7,387 bases of DNA. Origin: Methylococcaceae bacterium NSP1-2 (GTDB taxonomy: Bacteria; Pseudomonadota; Gammaproteobacteria; Methylococcales; Methylomonadaceae). The notes beneath the pieces were generated by a model that was not told the origin of the DNA, made no database searches, and saw only the letters and a program-made list of their open reading frames with translations. A program made the translations under genes and the position numbers. Where the stretch lies: NCBI GenBank assembly GCA_002256685.1, contig NQJH01000272.1, positions 1 to 7,387 of the forward strand. Direction: 5' to 3'. This document shows, one piece after another, positions 1-6,400 of this stretch. Position 1 is the first letter of the stretch. Every line of letters begins with the position of its first letter.

Positions 1-790
1 CCCCTAGTGCCTCATAAGCGATTTTTTGCAAGTCGATGTCTAAAGTGAGATAGAGATTTGCACCTTGAACAGCATCGGTTTCATTGAGGGTATTTAAAGG
101 ACGCGCTTGTACATTGGTTTCTATTTCCGCATAACCGGTTTTGCCATGTAATTCGGTTTCATAAGAGCTTTCTATGCCTAATTTGCCGACATGCGTTGAG
201 CCTTGATATTCTGCCATCGGCAGGGTTTTAAGTTCTGCTTCATTGATACGCCCCACATAACCGACGACATGGGCGGTTAATTCATTGTAAGGGTAATGCC
301 TTACCAGCCGTTGACGAATATCAACACCCGAAAAAAAAGGTCTATTGACCGCAAATTTAGCGATTTCTTCATCGCTCATGCTCAATAACAAGGGCGTACT
401 GGTAAAACGTTTTTGGCGTTTGCGTTGTTTTTGATAAAGATCGATTTTTTCGTCGGGGATGTTAAGTAATTTTTGTAACCGTAACAAGGTATCATCGATG
501 TCGGTGGTTTTTTCAGGGATGATTTCTAGGCTATAAGACGGGGTGTTTTCAGCAAGAATATTACCGTGACGGTCATAGATCATGCCGCGTGTGGGTACGA
601 TAGGATAGATTTTGATGCTGTTATCTTTTGCCAGTGACGCATAATGCTCATGACCTGCAATTTGTAAGTGAATCAAGCGAATAATCAATCCCGATGTTAA
701 TAACATGATGGCAATAAATGCTGCAATGATGCGATTAAGAAATAAATTATTTTCTAACTGGGTGTCCTTAATAGAGTGAAAGCGAGACAT
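1..790 (-). CDS. mrdA: Penicillin-binding protein 2 (peptidoglycan DD-transpeptidase), N-terminal part
   Basis: This is the transpeptidase of the elongasome, which cross-links new lateral-wall peptidoglycan at the inner membrane. The window holds 263 codons from ATG at 790; the gene leaves the left edge, so the catalytic Ser-x-x-Lys domain is not visible. The frame is open throughout. The protein has a short cytoplasmic tail, one membrane anchor at about residues 21-40 (IIAAFIAIMLLTSGLIIRLI) and then a PBP dimerisation domain. Hallmarks are PTRGMIYDRHGNILAEN, FAVNRPFFSGVDI, HYPYNELTAHVVGYVG, THVGKLGIE and the YLTLDIDLQ stretch, all aligning with recalled E. coli MrdA. It starts 40 bases after the mreD stop and is probably cotranscribed with mreBCD. 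No strong Shine-Dalgarno is seen, only GAG about 10 bases ahead. Residue identity to family is from memory; the call is secure because several motifs match in order. Confidence 0.96.
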   Translation of the reverse strand, partial: MSRFHSIKDTQLENNLFLNRIIAAFIAIMLLTSGLIIRLIHLQIAGHEHYASLAKDNSIKIYPIVPTRGMIYDRHGNILAENTPSYSLEIIPEKTTDIDDTLLRLQKLLNIPDEKIDLYQKQRKRQKRFTSTPLLLSMSDEEIAKFAVNRPFFSGVDIRQRLVRHYPYNELTAHVVGYVGRINEAELKTLPMAEYQGSTHVGKLGIESSYETELHGKTGYAEIETNVQARPLNTLNETDAVQGANLYLTLDIDLQKIAYEALG

Positions 791-830
791 AGTTAAGGCT
801 CAATTATTCGATAACGATTGCTGATTGGTA

Positions 831-1325
831 TCATCGGTGGTCTATGTTAGTCTGTTCTGCTGAACGCAAGAAACGCAACGCCGTATAAACCAATGGCCAA
901 CAGGCGGTACCTGTTAGCAAAGGTAGCCAGAAATCACTACTAAGCTGCACGGACTGGTGTAGATTTTTTATGAAGAAAAACAGGAGTTGCGATAGCAGTA
1001 AACAGCAGAAAATAAAAAATCCTTGTTGCAATAAAGAGTATTGGCGCAAGCGTTTATGTAGCTTGAGACAGGCGTAGATGGCTAGCGAATACGCTAACGC
1101 ATGTTGACCAAATAATTGACCTGTTAACTCATCGGTGAGCAAACCAACCGCCCACGCATAGAAGATACCCACGCGCTCTGGTAACACTAGCGACCAATAA
1201 ATCAGTGCTAACAGTACCCAGTCTGGATTAAATAACTCCAAAGTATGAGACAAAGGTAAAATTCTTAAGCACATTGCCACCACGATAGTCAGTGTAACCT
1301 GATAAAACCAAAGCGTTTTATTCAT
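831..1325 (-). CDS. mreD: Rod shape-determining membrane protein MreD
   Basis: MreD is an integral inner-membrane partner of MreC in the elongation complex. The chosen start, ATG at 1325 (MNKTLWFYQV), gives 164 residues, the usual MreD size. The longer reading from 1427 would add 34 Pro/His-rich residues translated from the mreC tail in another frame and is rejected. Hydrophobic segments lie at about residues 9-25, 36-50, 52-66, 78-90, 102-122 and 130-147. The stretch NPDWVLLALIYWSLVLPERV matches the conserved 'PNW..L.LIYW.LALP.RV' core of E. coli MreD, and TDELTGQLFGQHALAYSLA matches the next conserved helix. The start overlaps the mreC stop by 8 bases (ATGAATAA), so translational coupling is likely; no separate Shine-Dalgarno is obvious. 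Gene appears intact. Confidence 0.95.
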   Translation of the reverse strand: MNKTLWFYQVTLTIVVAMCLRILPLSHTLELFNPDWVLLALIYWSLVLPERVGIFYAWAVGLLTDELTGQLFGQHALAYSLAIYACLKLHKRLRQYSLLQQGFFIFCCLLLSQLLFFFIKNLHQSVQLSSDFWLPLLTGTACWPLVYTALRFLRSAEQTNIDHR

Positions 1326-2229
1326 TGGCAGGGGGCAGGGCGGGCGTGGGTGTGGGTGTGTTAATGACGGGTTCAGCCGTATTGGGTTTTGAGATAAGTG
1401 GCACGGGTGCTGAGTGACTCCAGACAATCATTAGTTCTCTGTTACGATCTAATAGAGATTTAGGGGTAGCAGTAATATTGGCGAAAGGTTTGTTAGGCTG
1501 TGAAGTAAACTCATCAACCGTAGCGACAGGATAGCCTTGTGGAAACGTACCCCCTAGACCTGAGGTTATCAGTAAATCACCCGGACGAATATCGGCATTA
1601 CTCGGTAAAAAAGGCAGATTAAGTTGGTTGAGTTGACCACTACCGACTGCAATAGTGAGCAAGCCGTTACGATTAATCTGCACGGGAATCGCATGATTGA
1701 GATCAGTGATTAACATAATTTCTGAGGTGAGCGGTAAGGTCCGAAACACTTGCCCGACCACGCCGTTTGCATCTAATACCGGTTGATGCGGATGAACGCC
1801 GAAATTTGTCCCTTTGTTGACCACAAGAATATGTTCATAAGGCGCGGTATTTATTGATAATAATTCAGCAATTAATACCTGCTCGCCCAATTTAAAAGAA
1901 TTTTCTAATAATGCGCGTAGGCGTACATTTTCTTTTTCTAGTGCATCCAGCTTAAGTAGCTGAGTTTGGCGGACGAGCTGCTCATCACGCAAGTCCGCAT
2001 TTTCTTTGATTAATGCCGCATAAGAACCAAGAGACTCAGACGCTCGGTGCATGACTGCACTAGGTAAGTCAACCGCATATTTTAATGGATCGACAAGGTA
2101 GGATAACGCCATGCGCAACGCATTCAATTGAGAACTTCTGTGTTCAGTCACCAGCAAGGCACAAGAAGCGATAACTGCCACGAGCAGGCGGGTATTAATG
2201 GAGGGACCAGTGGCAAATATGAGTTTTAT
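1318..2229 (-). CDS. mreC: Rod shape-determining protein MreC, apparent ATA start codon
   Basis: MreC is a bitopic inner-membrane protein whose periplasmic part scaffolds PBP2 and links it to MreB. From 2229 the product is 303 residues: a short cytoplasmic tail (KLIFATGPSINTR), a membrane segment at about 14-28, a coiled coil at about 65-105 (KENADLRDEQ to EKENVRLRALLE), then the beta domain with NKGTNFGV, DANGVVGQV, LITDLNHAIPVQ and PGDLLITSGLGGTFPQGYPV. It ends in a Pro/Thr-rich tail (NTPTPTPALPPANE). The conserved MreC N-terminus, [M]K-x-(I/L)F-x-x-GPS-x-x-x-RL, fits only if translation begins at 2229, where the codon reads ATA. A GAGGT lies 7 bases upstream. The first standard start, GTG at 2181, would remove the cytoplasmic tail and clip the membrane segment; an in-frame TGA lies 6 codons upstream of the ATA. 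The 3' end overlaps mreD. Family is certain; the start is the odd point. Confidence 0.93.
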   Translation of the reverse strand: MKLIFATGPSINTRLLVAVIASCALLVTEHRSSQLNALRMALSYLVDPLKYAVDLPSAVMHRASESLGSYAALIKENADLRDEQLVRQTQLLKLDALEKENVRLRALLENSFKLGEQVLIAELLSINTAPYEHILVVNKGTNFGVHPHQPVLDANGVVGQVFRTLPLTSEIMLITDLNHAIPVQINRNGLLTIAVGSGQLNQLNLPFLPSNADIRPGDLLITSGLGGTFPQGYPVATVDEFTSQPNKPFANITATPKSLLDRNRELMIVWSHSAPVPLISKPNTAEPVINTPTPTPALPPANE

Positions 2230-2236
2230 AGCGAAA

Positions 2237-2241
2237 ACCTC
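2237..2241 (-). promoter_or_regulatory. Shine-Dalgarno of mreC
   Basis: On the minus strand this reads GAGGT, placed 7 bases before the ATA codon at 2229-2227. Its position supports initiation at that codon rather than at the GTG at 2181, which lies 55 bases further on and has no purine-rich tract at proper spacing (the bases before it are CGCCTGCTC). Confidence 0.65.
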
Positions 2242-2303
2242 GTATCAATTAAAAAATGCTACCATCGAATGCGTTATACCTTATCGTAGCCAGAATAAAC
2301 GCT

Positions 2304-2309
2304 ATTATA
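2304..2309 (-). promoter_or_regulatory. Possible -10 box in the mreB-mreC gap
   Basis: The minus strand carries an exact TATAAT just past the mreB stop, in the 89-base gap ahead of mreC. No good -35 hexamer sits 16-18 bases upstream (only TTTCTT-like sequence). It could give mreC-mreD-mrdA a promoter of their own, which would matter if mreB transcripts are untranslated past the frameshift. The match may be chance in AT-rich DNA. Confidence 0.25.
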
Positions 2310-2318
2310 AGGAACGTA

Positions 2319-3319
2319 TTATTCTAAAGAAAAGTTTGAAAGTCCCTTTTTTTCCATCATTTCCAATACCATGCCACCACCTCTAGCCACACAAGTGAGC
2401 GGATCATCAGCAATATAAACAGGTAATCCCGTTTCCTCAGAAATTAAACGGTCAATATCTCTTAATAACGCGCCGCCGCCTGTTAAATAAATACCCCGAT
2501 TAGCCACATCTGAACCTAATTCGGGAGGTGTTTGTTCTAAGGCAATTTTGACGGCACCGACAATACCCGCCAGCGGTTCTTGTAAGGCTTCTAAAATTTC
2601 ATTGCTATTTAACGTAAAACTACGCGGTATTCATTACCCGGATAGGCAGAGCCTATTTCAATTTTTATACGTTCTGCGGTCGCTTCACCGATTAAAGTAC
2701 CGTAGTTTCTACGCACATAACTGACAATCGCATCATCAAAGCGATCTCCACCGATACGCACAGAGGATGAATAGACAATACCGTTGATAGAAATAACAGC
2801 CACTTCAGACGTACCACCACCAATATCAAGCACCATTGAACCGCGTGCTTCATCAACAGGTAAACCTGCGCCAATCGCGGCTGACATAGGCTCTTCAATC
2901 AAATAAACGGCGCGTGCGCCTGCCATCAGAGCAGATTCACGAATAGCTCGCCGCTCAACTTGTGTTGACCCGCACGGTACACAAATTAAAATGCGTGGAC
3001 TCGGACTGAACAATTTACGCTTATGAACTTTTTCAATAAAAAATCGCAACATTTTTTCGGTGATATTGAAATCAGCAATCACGCCATCTTTCAAAGGACG
3101 AATAGCAGTGATATTACCCGGTGTACGTCCTAGCATTTGTTTAGCGTCTGCACCAACCGCTGCAATCGTTTTAGCACCACGAACTTTGTCCTCTTTAATA
3201 GCAACAACCGACGGCTCATTAAGCACGATGCCTTGACCTGGAATGTATATCAGGGTATTAGCGGTTCCTAGGTCAATTGATAGATCATTAGAGAAAAGGC
3301 CGCGAATTCTTTTGAACAT
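2319..3319 (-). pseudogene. mreB: Rod shape-determining actin-like ATPase MreB, broken by a ~43-base internal deletion
   Basis: MreB forms membrane-bound actin-like filaments that guide lateral wall synthesis. From ATG at 3319 the N-terminal 230 codons are excellent MreB: MFKRIRGLFSNDLSIDLGTA with the phosphate-1 loop DLGTANT, then GRTPGNITAIRPLKDGVIAD, CVPCGSTQVERRAI, LIEEPMSAAIGAGLPV and the phosphate-2 motif DIGGGTSEVAV, up to GSAYPGNE. The frame then yields six wrong residues (YRVVLR) and stops at 2609. The remainder resumes in another frame at 2627 with PRSFTLNSNEILEALQEPL and runs through YLTGGGALLRDIDRL and DPLTCVARGGG to the stop at 2319 (102 residues). E. coli MreB has 15 residues (VREIEVRGRNLAEGV) between the two parts; 230+15+102 equals the family length of 347. 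Two leftover bases (TA) occupy that place, so 43 bases are inferred missing, out of frame. The lost piece lies in the second half of the actin fold. Real inactivation and assembly error are both possible. Confidence 0.9.
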
Positions 3320-3324
3320 TTTTA

Positions 3325-3336
3325 CCTGTTTCCTTT
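3325..3336 (-). promoter_or_regulatory. mreB ribosome binding region
   Basis: The minus strand reads AAAGGAAACAGG ahead of ATG 3319. AAAGGA ends 11 bases from the start and the nearer AGG ends 5 bases from it, so one or both serve as Shine-Dalgarno. This supports the MFKRIRGLFS start, which also matches the usual MreB N-terminus. The start of the gene is therefore not degraded. Confidence 0.6.
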
Positions 3337-3412
3337 AGGGAATAAAAATAGTGTTACTTTATCAATCAAGCGGGTATTAGAGCAAGATATAAAGTATGAT
3401 ATTTGTCATAAT

Positions 3413-3440
3413 AGTGCGCAATGACCGTAACAGTGCGCAA
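3413..3440. repeat. Short direct repeat AGTGCGCAA x2 in the mreB-gatB divergent region
   Basis: AGTGCGCAA occurs at 3413-3421 and 3432-3440, offset by 19 bases, close to two helical turns, and each copy contains the palindrome TGCGCA. The first copy also lies inside an imperfect dyad, GTCAT (3405-3409) with ATGAC (3421-3425). The position between divergently oriented genes and the helical spacing suggest an operator for a dimeric regulator, but I do not recognise the factor. Confidence 0.4.
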
Positions 3441-3464
3441 AAAATGTCGTGAACAGTACATGAT

Positions 3465-3492
3465 TTGAATCAAGCTGTTTGCGTGTTATAAA
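3465..3492 (+). promoter_or_regulatory. Putative sigma-70 promoter of gatB
   Basis: A -35-like TTGAAT (3465-3470) and a -10-like TATAAA (3487-3492) are separated by 16 bases, about 40 bases ahead of the gatB start. The AGTGCGCAA repeats lie directly upstream of it. Each hexamer differs from consensus at one or two positions. No comparably good promoter was found for mreB on the other strand of the same 210-bp region. Confidence 0.45.
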
Positions 3493-3515
3493 AAAACAAC
3501 GTGTGAATTTTTAAG

Positions 3516-3522
3516 TAAGGAG
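3516..3522 (+). promoter_or_regulatory. Shine-Dalgarno of gatB
   Basis: TAAGGAG lies 7 bases before ATG 3530, the strongest Shine-Dalgarno in the window. It fixes the gatB start and shows that gatB is equipped for independent translation although gatC and gatA are not upstream. Confidence 0.85.
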
Positions 3523-3529
3523 TAAACAA

Positions 3530-4963
3530 ATGGCGCAATGGGAAACCGTTATCGGGTTGGAAATTCATACCCAACTTGCGACAAAATCAAAAATTTTTTC
3601 GGGTGCATCAACTGCCTATGGTGCAGAGCCTAATACACAGGCGTGCGCGGTTGATTTAGGCTTACCCGGTGTATTGCCTGTGCTTAATGAAGATGCAGTC
3701 CACAAAGCGGTTATTTTCGGCATGGCTATCGAAGCCTATATCGCGCCTTATTCAGTATTTGCTCGAAAAAATTATTTTTACCCCGATTTACCCAAAGGCT
3801 ATCAAATCAGCCAAATGGATTTGCCGATTGTTGGTATTGGGCATTTAGACATTGAAGTGGATGGTGAGACTAGACGTATCGGCATTACCCGCGCTCATTT
3901 AGAAGAAGACGCAGGTAAATCATTGCATGAAAGTTTCCACGGCTTAAGTGGCATCGATTTAAACCGTGCAGGTACACCGTTATTAGAAATCGTTTCTGAA
4001 CCCGAATTACGTTCAGCCAAAGAAGCGGTTGCTTACATGCGTACCCTACATGACTTAGTGCGCTATTTAGGTATCTGTGACGGCAATATGCAGGAAGGTT
4101 CATTCCGCTGTGATGCCAACGTTTCTGTGCGTCCCAAAGGGCAACAAGAATTTGGTACCCGCGCCGAAATTAAAAACATCAACTCATTTAAATTTGTCGA
4201 AAAAGCCATCAACCACGAAATTGAACGCCAAATTGAAATACTCGAAAACGGCGGCACAATCGTACAAGAAACGCGGCTATACGATTCGGTAAAAGATGAA
4301 ACTCGCTCCATGCGTAGCAAAGAGGAAGCCAACGATTACCGCTATTTTCCTGATCCCGACTTATTACCTGTTCATATCAGTGAAGAATTTAAAGCTCAAA
4401 TCAAAGCCGAGTTGCCCGAATTACCCCAAGCCAAAAAACAACGCTTTAAAACCGATTATGCGTTAGATGATGAGAATGCGACTATTCTCACTTCATCACG
4501 ACCTTTAGCCGATTATTTTGAAGCAGTTGTTAAGCAATCGGGTTGTGAAGCCAAGCTGTGCGCCAATTGGATTACAGGCACTTTGTCCGCCGCATTGAAT
4601 AAAGCAGGTTTAGAAATTACGGACTCACCTGTTAATGAACAGCGTTTCGCCAGTTTATTGGCGCGGATTGCTGACAACACTATTTCTGGCAATATTGCTA
4701 AACAAGTGTTTGAAGAACTTTGGCAAAGCACCTCGACTGCGGATGAAATTATCGAAGCCAAAGGCTTAAAACAAATCACCGACACGGGCGCAATTGAAGC
4801 AATTATCAATGAAATCATTGCTGCGAATGCCAAACAAGTGGAGCAGTACCGTGGTGGTAATGAAAAAATGTTTGGATTTTTTGTCGGGCAGGTTATGAAA
4901 GCTATGCAGGGCAAAGCAAACCCTGCCGAAGTGAATAAAATACTGAAAGCTAAGTTGCAATAA
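3530..4963 (+). CDS. gatB: Aspartyl/glutamyl-tRNA(Asn/Gln) amidotransferase subunit B
   Basis: GatB is the kinase/tRNA-binding subunit of the cytoplasmic GatCAB enzyme, which converts Glu-tRNA(Gln) or Asp-tRNA(Asn) to the amidated forms using ammonia made by GatA. At 477 residues it is full length. The N-terminal domain starts with WETVIGLEIHTQLATKSKIF; later signatures include NTQACAVDLGLPGVLPVLN, ARKNYFYPDLPKGYQISQ, GITRAHLEEDAGKSLHE, IDLNRAGTPLLEIVSEPELR, ICDGNMQEGSFRCDANVSVR, GTRAEIKNINSF and MRSKEEANDYRYFPDPDLLP. The C-terminal part has the tRNA-binding GatB/YqeY domain: NTISGNIAKQVFEEL, EAKGLKQITDTGAIEAII and MFGFFVGQVMKAMQGKANP. No lesion is seen. It is divergent from mreB. In Pseudomonas and relatives gatC and gatA sit between these genes; here they are absent, so subunits A and C must be encoded elsewhere or are missing. 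Confidence 0.98.
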   Translation: MAQWETVIGLEIHTQLATKSKIFSGASTAYGAEPNTQACAVDLGLPGVLPVLNEDAVHKAVIFGMAIEAYIAPYSVFARKNYFYPDLPKGYQISQMDLPIVGIGHLDIEVDGETRRIGITRAHLEEDAGKSLHESFHGLSGIDLNRAGTPLLEIVSEPELRSAKEAVAYMRTLHDLVRYLGICDGNMQEGSFRCDANVSVRPKGQQEFGTRAEIKNINSFKFVEKAINHEIERQIEILENGGTIVQETRLYDSVKDETRSMRSKEEANDYRYFPDPDLLPVHISEEFKAQIKAELPELPQAKKQRFKTDYALDDENATILTSSRPLADYFEAVVKQSGCEAKLCANWITGTLSAALNKAGLEITDSPVNEQRFASLLARIADNTISGNIAKQVFEELWQSTSTADEIIEAKGLKQITDTGAIEAIINEIIAANAKQVEQYRGGNEKMFGFFVGQVMKAMQGKANPAEVNKILKAKLQ

Positions 4964-4979
4964 AAAGGACTCAAAATAG

Positions 4980-5081
4980 TTCCCACGCTCCAGCGTGGGA
5001 ATTTATCCTATACCGCTCCAGCGGTATGTATAAGAAGACGCTGGAGCGTTAACAGAGGCATTCCCACGCAGAACGTGGGAA
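4980..5081. repeat. Cluster of four palindromes (REP/MITE-like element) between gatB and regB
   Basis: Four hairpin-forming units lie head to tail: 4980-5001 (10-bp arms TTCCCACGCT/AGCGTGGGAA), 5010-5027 (ATACCGCT/AGCGGTAT), 5038-5049 (ACGCT/AGCGT) and 5061-5081 (TTCCCACG/CGTGGGAA). The core CGCTCCAGCG is present at 4986-4995 and 5014-5023 and inverted at 5039-5048. The outer units share TTCCCACG arms, so the ends can also pair with each other. I recognise such 'TTCCCACGCTCC' palindromes as a dispersed repeat type in sulfur-oxidising and methanotrophic gammaproteobacteria (from memory). The first hairpin, preceded by AAAATAG and followed by TTTATCC, could terminate gatB transcripts. The last ends 8 bases before the regB ATG. 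Confidence 0.85.
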
Positions 5082-5089
5082 CGATAATA

Positions 5090-6400
5090 ATGTCATTCCA
5101 ACCTTCAAAAATGCTCACACACGTCTCACCCATTCCTAAATCACAACTTTCTGCCCGCCAAAATCTGAAATGGTTATTTATTCTCAGAAATATGATGGTA
5201 CTCAGTGAGTCACTGCTGATTTTTTTATCGGTGTACGGTCTTAATATTCGCCTACCTGAACAACAGCTCTGGCTGGTGATTATTTCGATTATTGCGGTGA
5301 ATGCCTATACATTAATGCGGTTGGACACGGATGAAGCCGTAACGCAATTGGAAATTTTCTTGCAACTCAGCATGGATGTACTGGGTATTACTGGCTTGTT
5401 GTATCTGACAGGCGGCGCGTCCAATCCCATTATTTGGGTATTTTTGTTACCCGTGATTATCGCCGCCATTATGTTGCCGCAGTCTTACGCGTGGTATATG
5501 GTTATATTAACCACGACGATGTACACCATCTTAGTTGCCTACAATATCCCGTTGCCTTCCATAGAACCGCACGCGCCTAATCCAGAAATGATGCACCCTG
5601 GTGCAGGCTTGGTGGCTTTTTTTGTCGTGGCATTGGCGAAAGCTTTAAAAATTCAAGAACGTAATTTAGCAGAAGCGAGAGAAAGCGCGTTACGCGATGA
5701 GCGGGTGGTTGCCTTAGGCACCTTAGCGGCTAGCGCGGCACACGACATGGGAACACCCTTAGGCATTATTGCTATCGTTGCCCACGAACTTGAACAAGAA
5801 TACCCTGCGGATCGCTATCCAGATTTACACCAGAAAGCACTCATCATGCAGCAACAAATTAACCGTTGCAAAGACACTCTATCAGTTATGTCGGCTTCAG
5901 CGGGTGAAATGCGAGCGGAATCAGGTAGCAGTATGTTATTGACCGACTATATTGACAGCGTCATTATGCAATGGCGCACGCACCAGCCATCGGCAAAACT
6001 GAATTTTTTTATCGAACCAACCGTTGCTACCGAAGCAAAAATCATTGCCGAACGCACGTTGACGCACTCCATTATTAATATTTTAAATAATGCTGCCGAA
6101 GCCACGCGACCTGAATTAGGCATAGAATTTCATGCCGACTGGGATTTAACGGAACTTACTCTTAAAATACGCGATTTTGGCTCAGGTCTGCCGCCAGAAT
6201 TACTGGAATTTGCCGGTAAGCAACCAGTAGTGAGTAAAAAGCGCGGCTTAGGAGTCGGATTATTTTTAACCTACTCCACGATCAGCCGTTTAGGGGGGAA
6301 AATTAACCTTTACAATATGGACACAGGTGGAGCATGTGTTGAAATTACCCTGCCTCTTTTAATCACCGAGAATGATAATGACCATTATGGAAACGGATAA
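5090..6400 (+). CDS. regB: RegB/PrrB/RoxS-type redox sensor histidine kinase
   Basis: Membrane sensor kinase that relays aerobic electron-transport state to RegA. From ATG 5090 it has 436 residues. About six hydrophobic segments fill residues 28-185, including the RegB quinone-sensing loop GGASNP (108-113; the next residue is Ile where RegB usually has Phe). A dimerisation/phosphoacceptor helix follows with ALGTLAASAAHDMGTPLG, phosphoacceptor His218. Cys260 in NRCKDTL matches the conserved redox-active cysteine of RegB. The ATPase domain shows the N box (NILNNAAEA, 330-338), G1 (DFGSGLP, 362-368) and G2 (GLGVGLFLTYS). The coding sequence overlaps regA. An upstream GTG at 5075 would start within the repeat and is less likely; ATG 5111 is an alternative. 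No clear Shine-Dalgarno is visible beyond GTGGGAA in the palindrome arm. Confidence 0.93.
   Translation: MSFQPSKMLTHVSPIPKSQLSARQNLKWLFILRNMMVLSESLLIFLSVYGLNIRLPEQQLWLVIISIIAVNAYTLMRLDTDEAVTQLEIFLQLSMDVLGITGLLYLTGGASNPIIWVFLLPVIIAAIMLPQSYAWYMVILTTTMYTILVAYNIPLPSIEPHAPNPEMMHPGAGLVAFFVVALAKALKIQERNLAEARESALRDERVVALGTLAASAAHDMGTPLGIIAIVAHELEQEYPADRYPDLHQKALIMQQQINRCKDTLSVMSASAGEMRAESGSSMLLTDYIDSVIMQWRTHQPSAKLNFFIEPTVATEAKIIAERTLTHSIINILNNAAEATRPELGIEFHADWDLTELTLKIRDFGSGLPPELLEFAGKQPVVSKKRGLGVGLFLTYSTISRLGGKINLYNMDTGGACVEITLPLLITENDNDHYGNG

Noticed and set aside
1326..1427. Extended mreD start at 1427 giving a 198-residue protein
   Set aside because: The extra 34 residues are Pro/His-rich out-of-frame translation of the mreC tail; MreD family proteins start near MNKTLWFYQV and are about 162 residues.
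2198..2386. Plus-strand 62-codon ORF opposite the mreB-mreC junction
   Set aside because: It lies antisense to the mreC start, the gap and the mreB end, has no recognisable domain and no good ribosome binding site.
2600..2640. Programmed ribosomal frameshift rescuing mreB
   Set aside because: No slippery heptamer is seen, and about 14 family residues would still be missing; a deletion explains the data better.
3320..3420. Minus-strand sigma-70 promoter for mreB
   Set aside because: Candidate pairs such as ATGACA with TATCTT have only about 14 bases between them, so none was good enough to list.
4063..4986. Several antisense or alternate-frame ORFs across gatB
   Set aside because: They are shadows of a strongly conserved, intact gatB and show no family features.
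4980..5081. CRISPR-like array between gatB and regB
   Set aside because: The units are self-complementary palindromes of differing length without regular spacers; REP/MITE-like repeat fits better.
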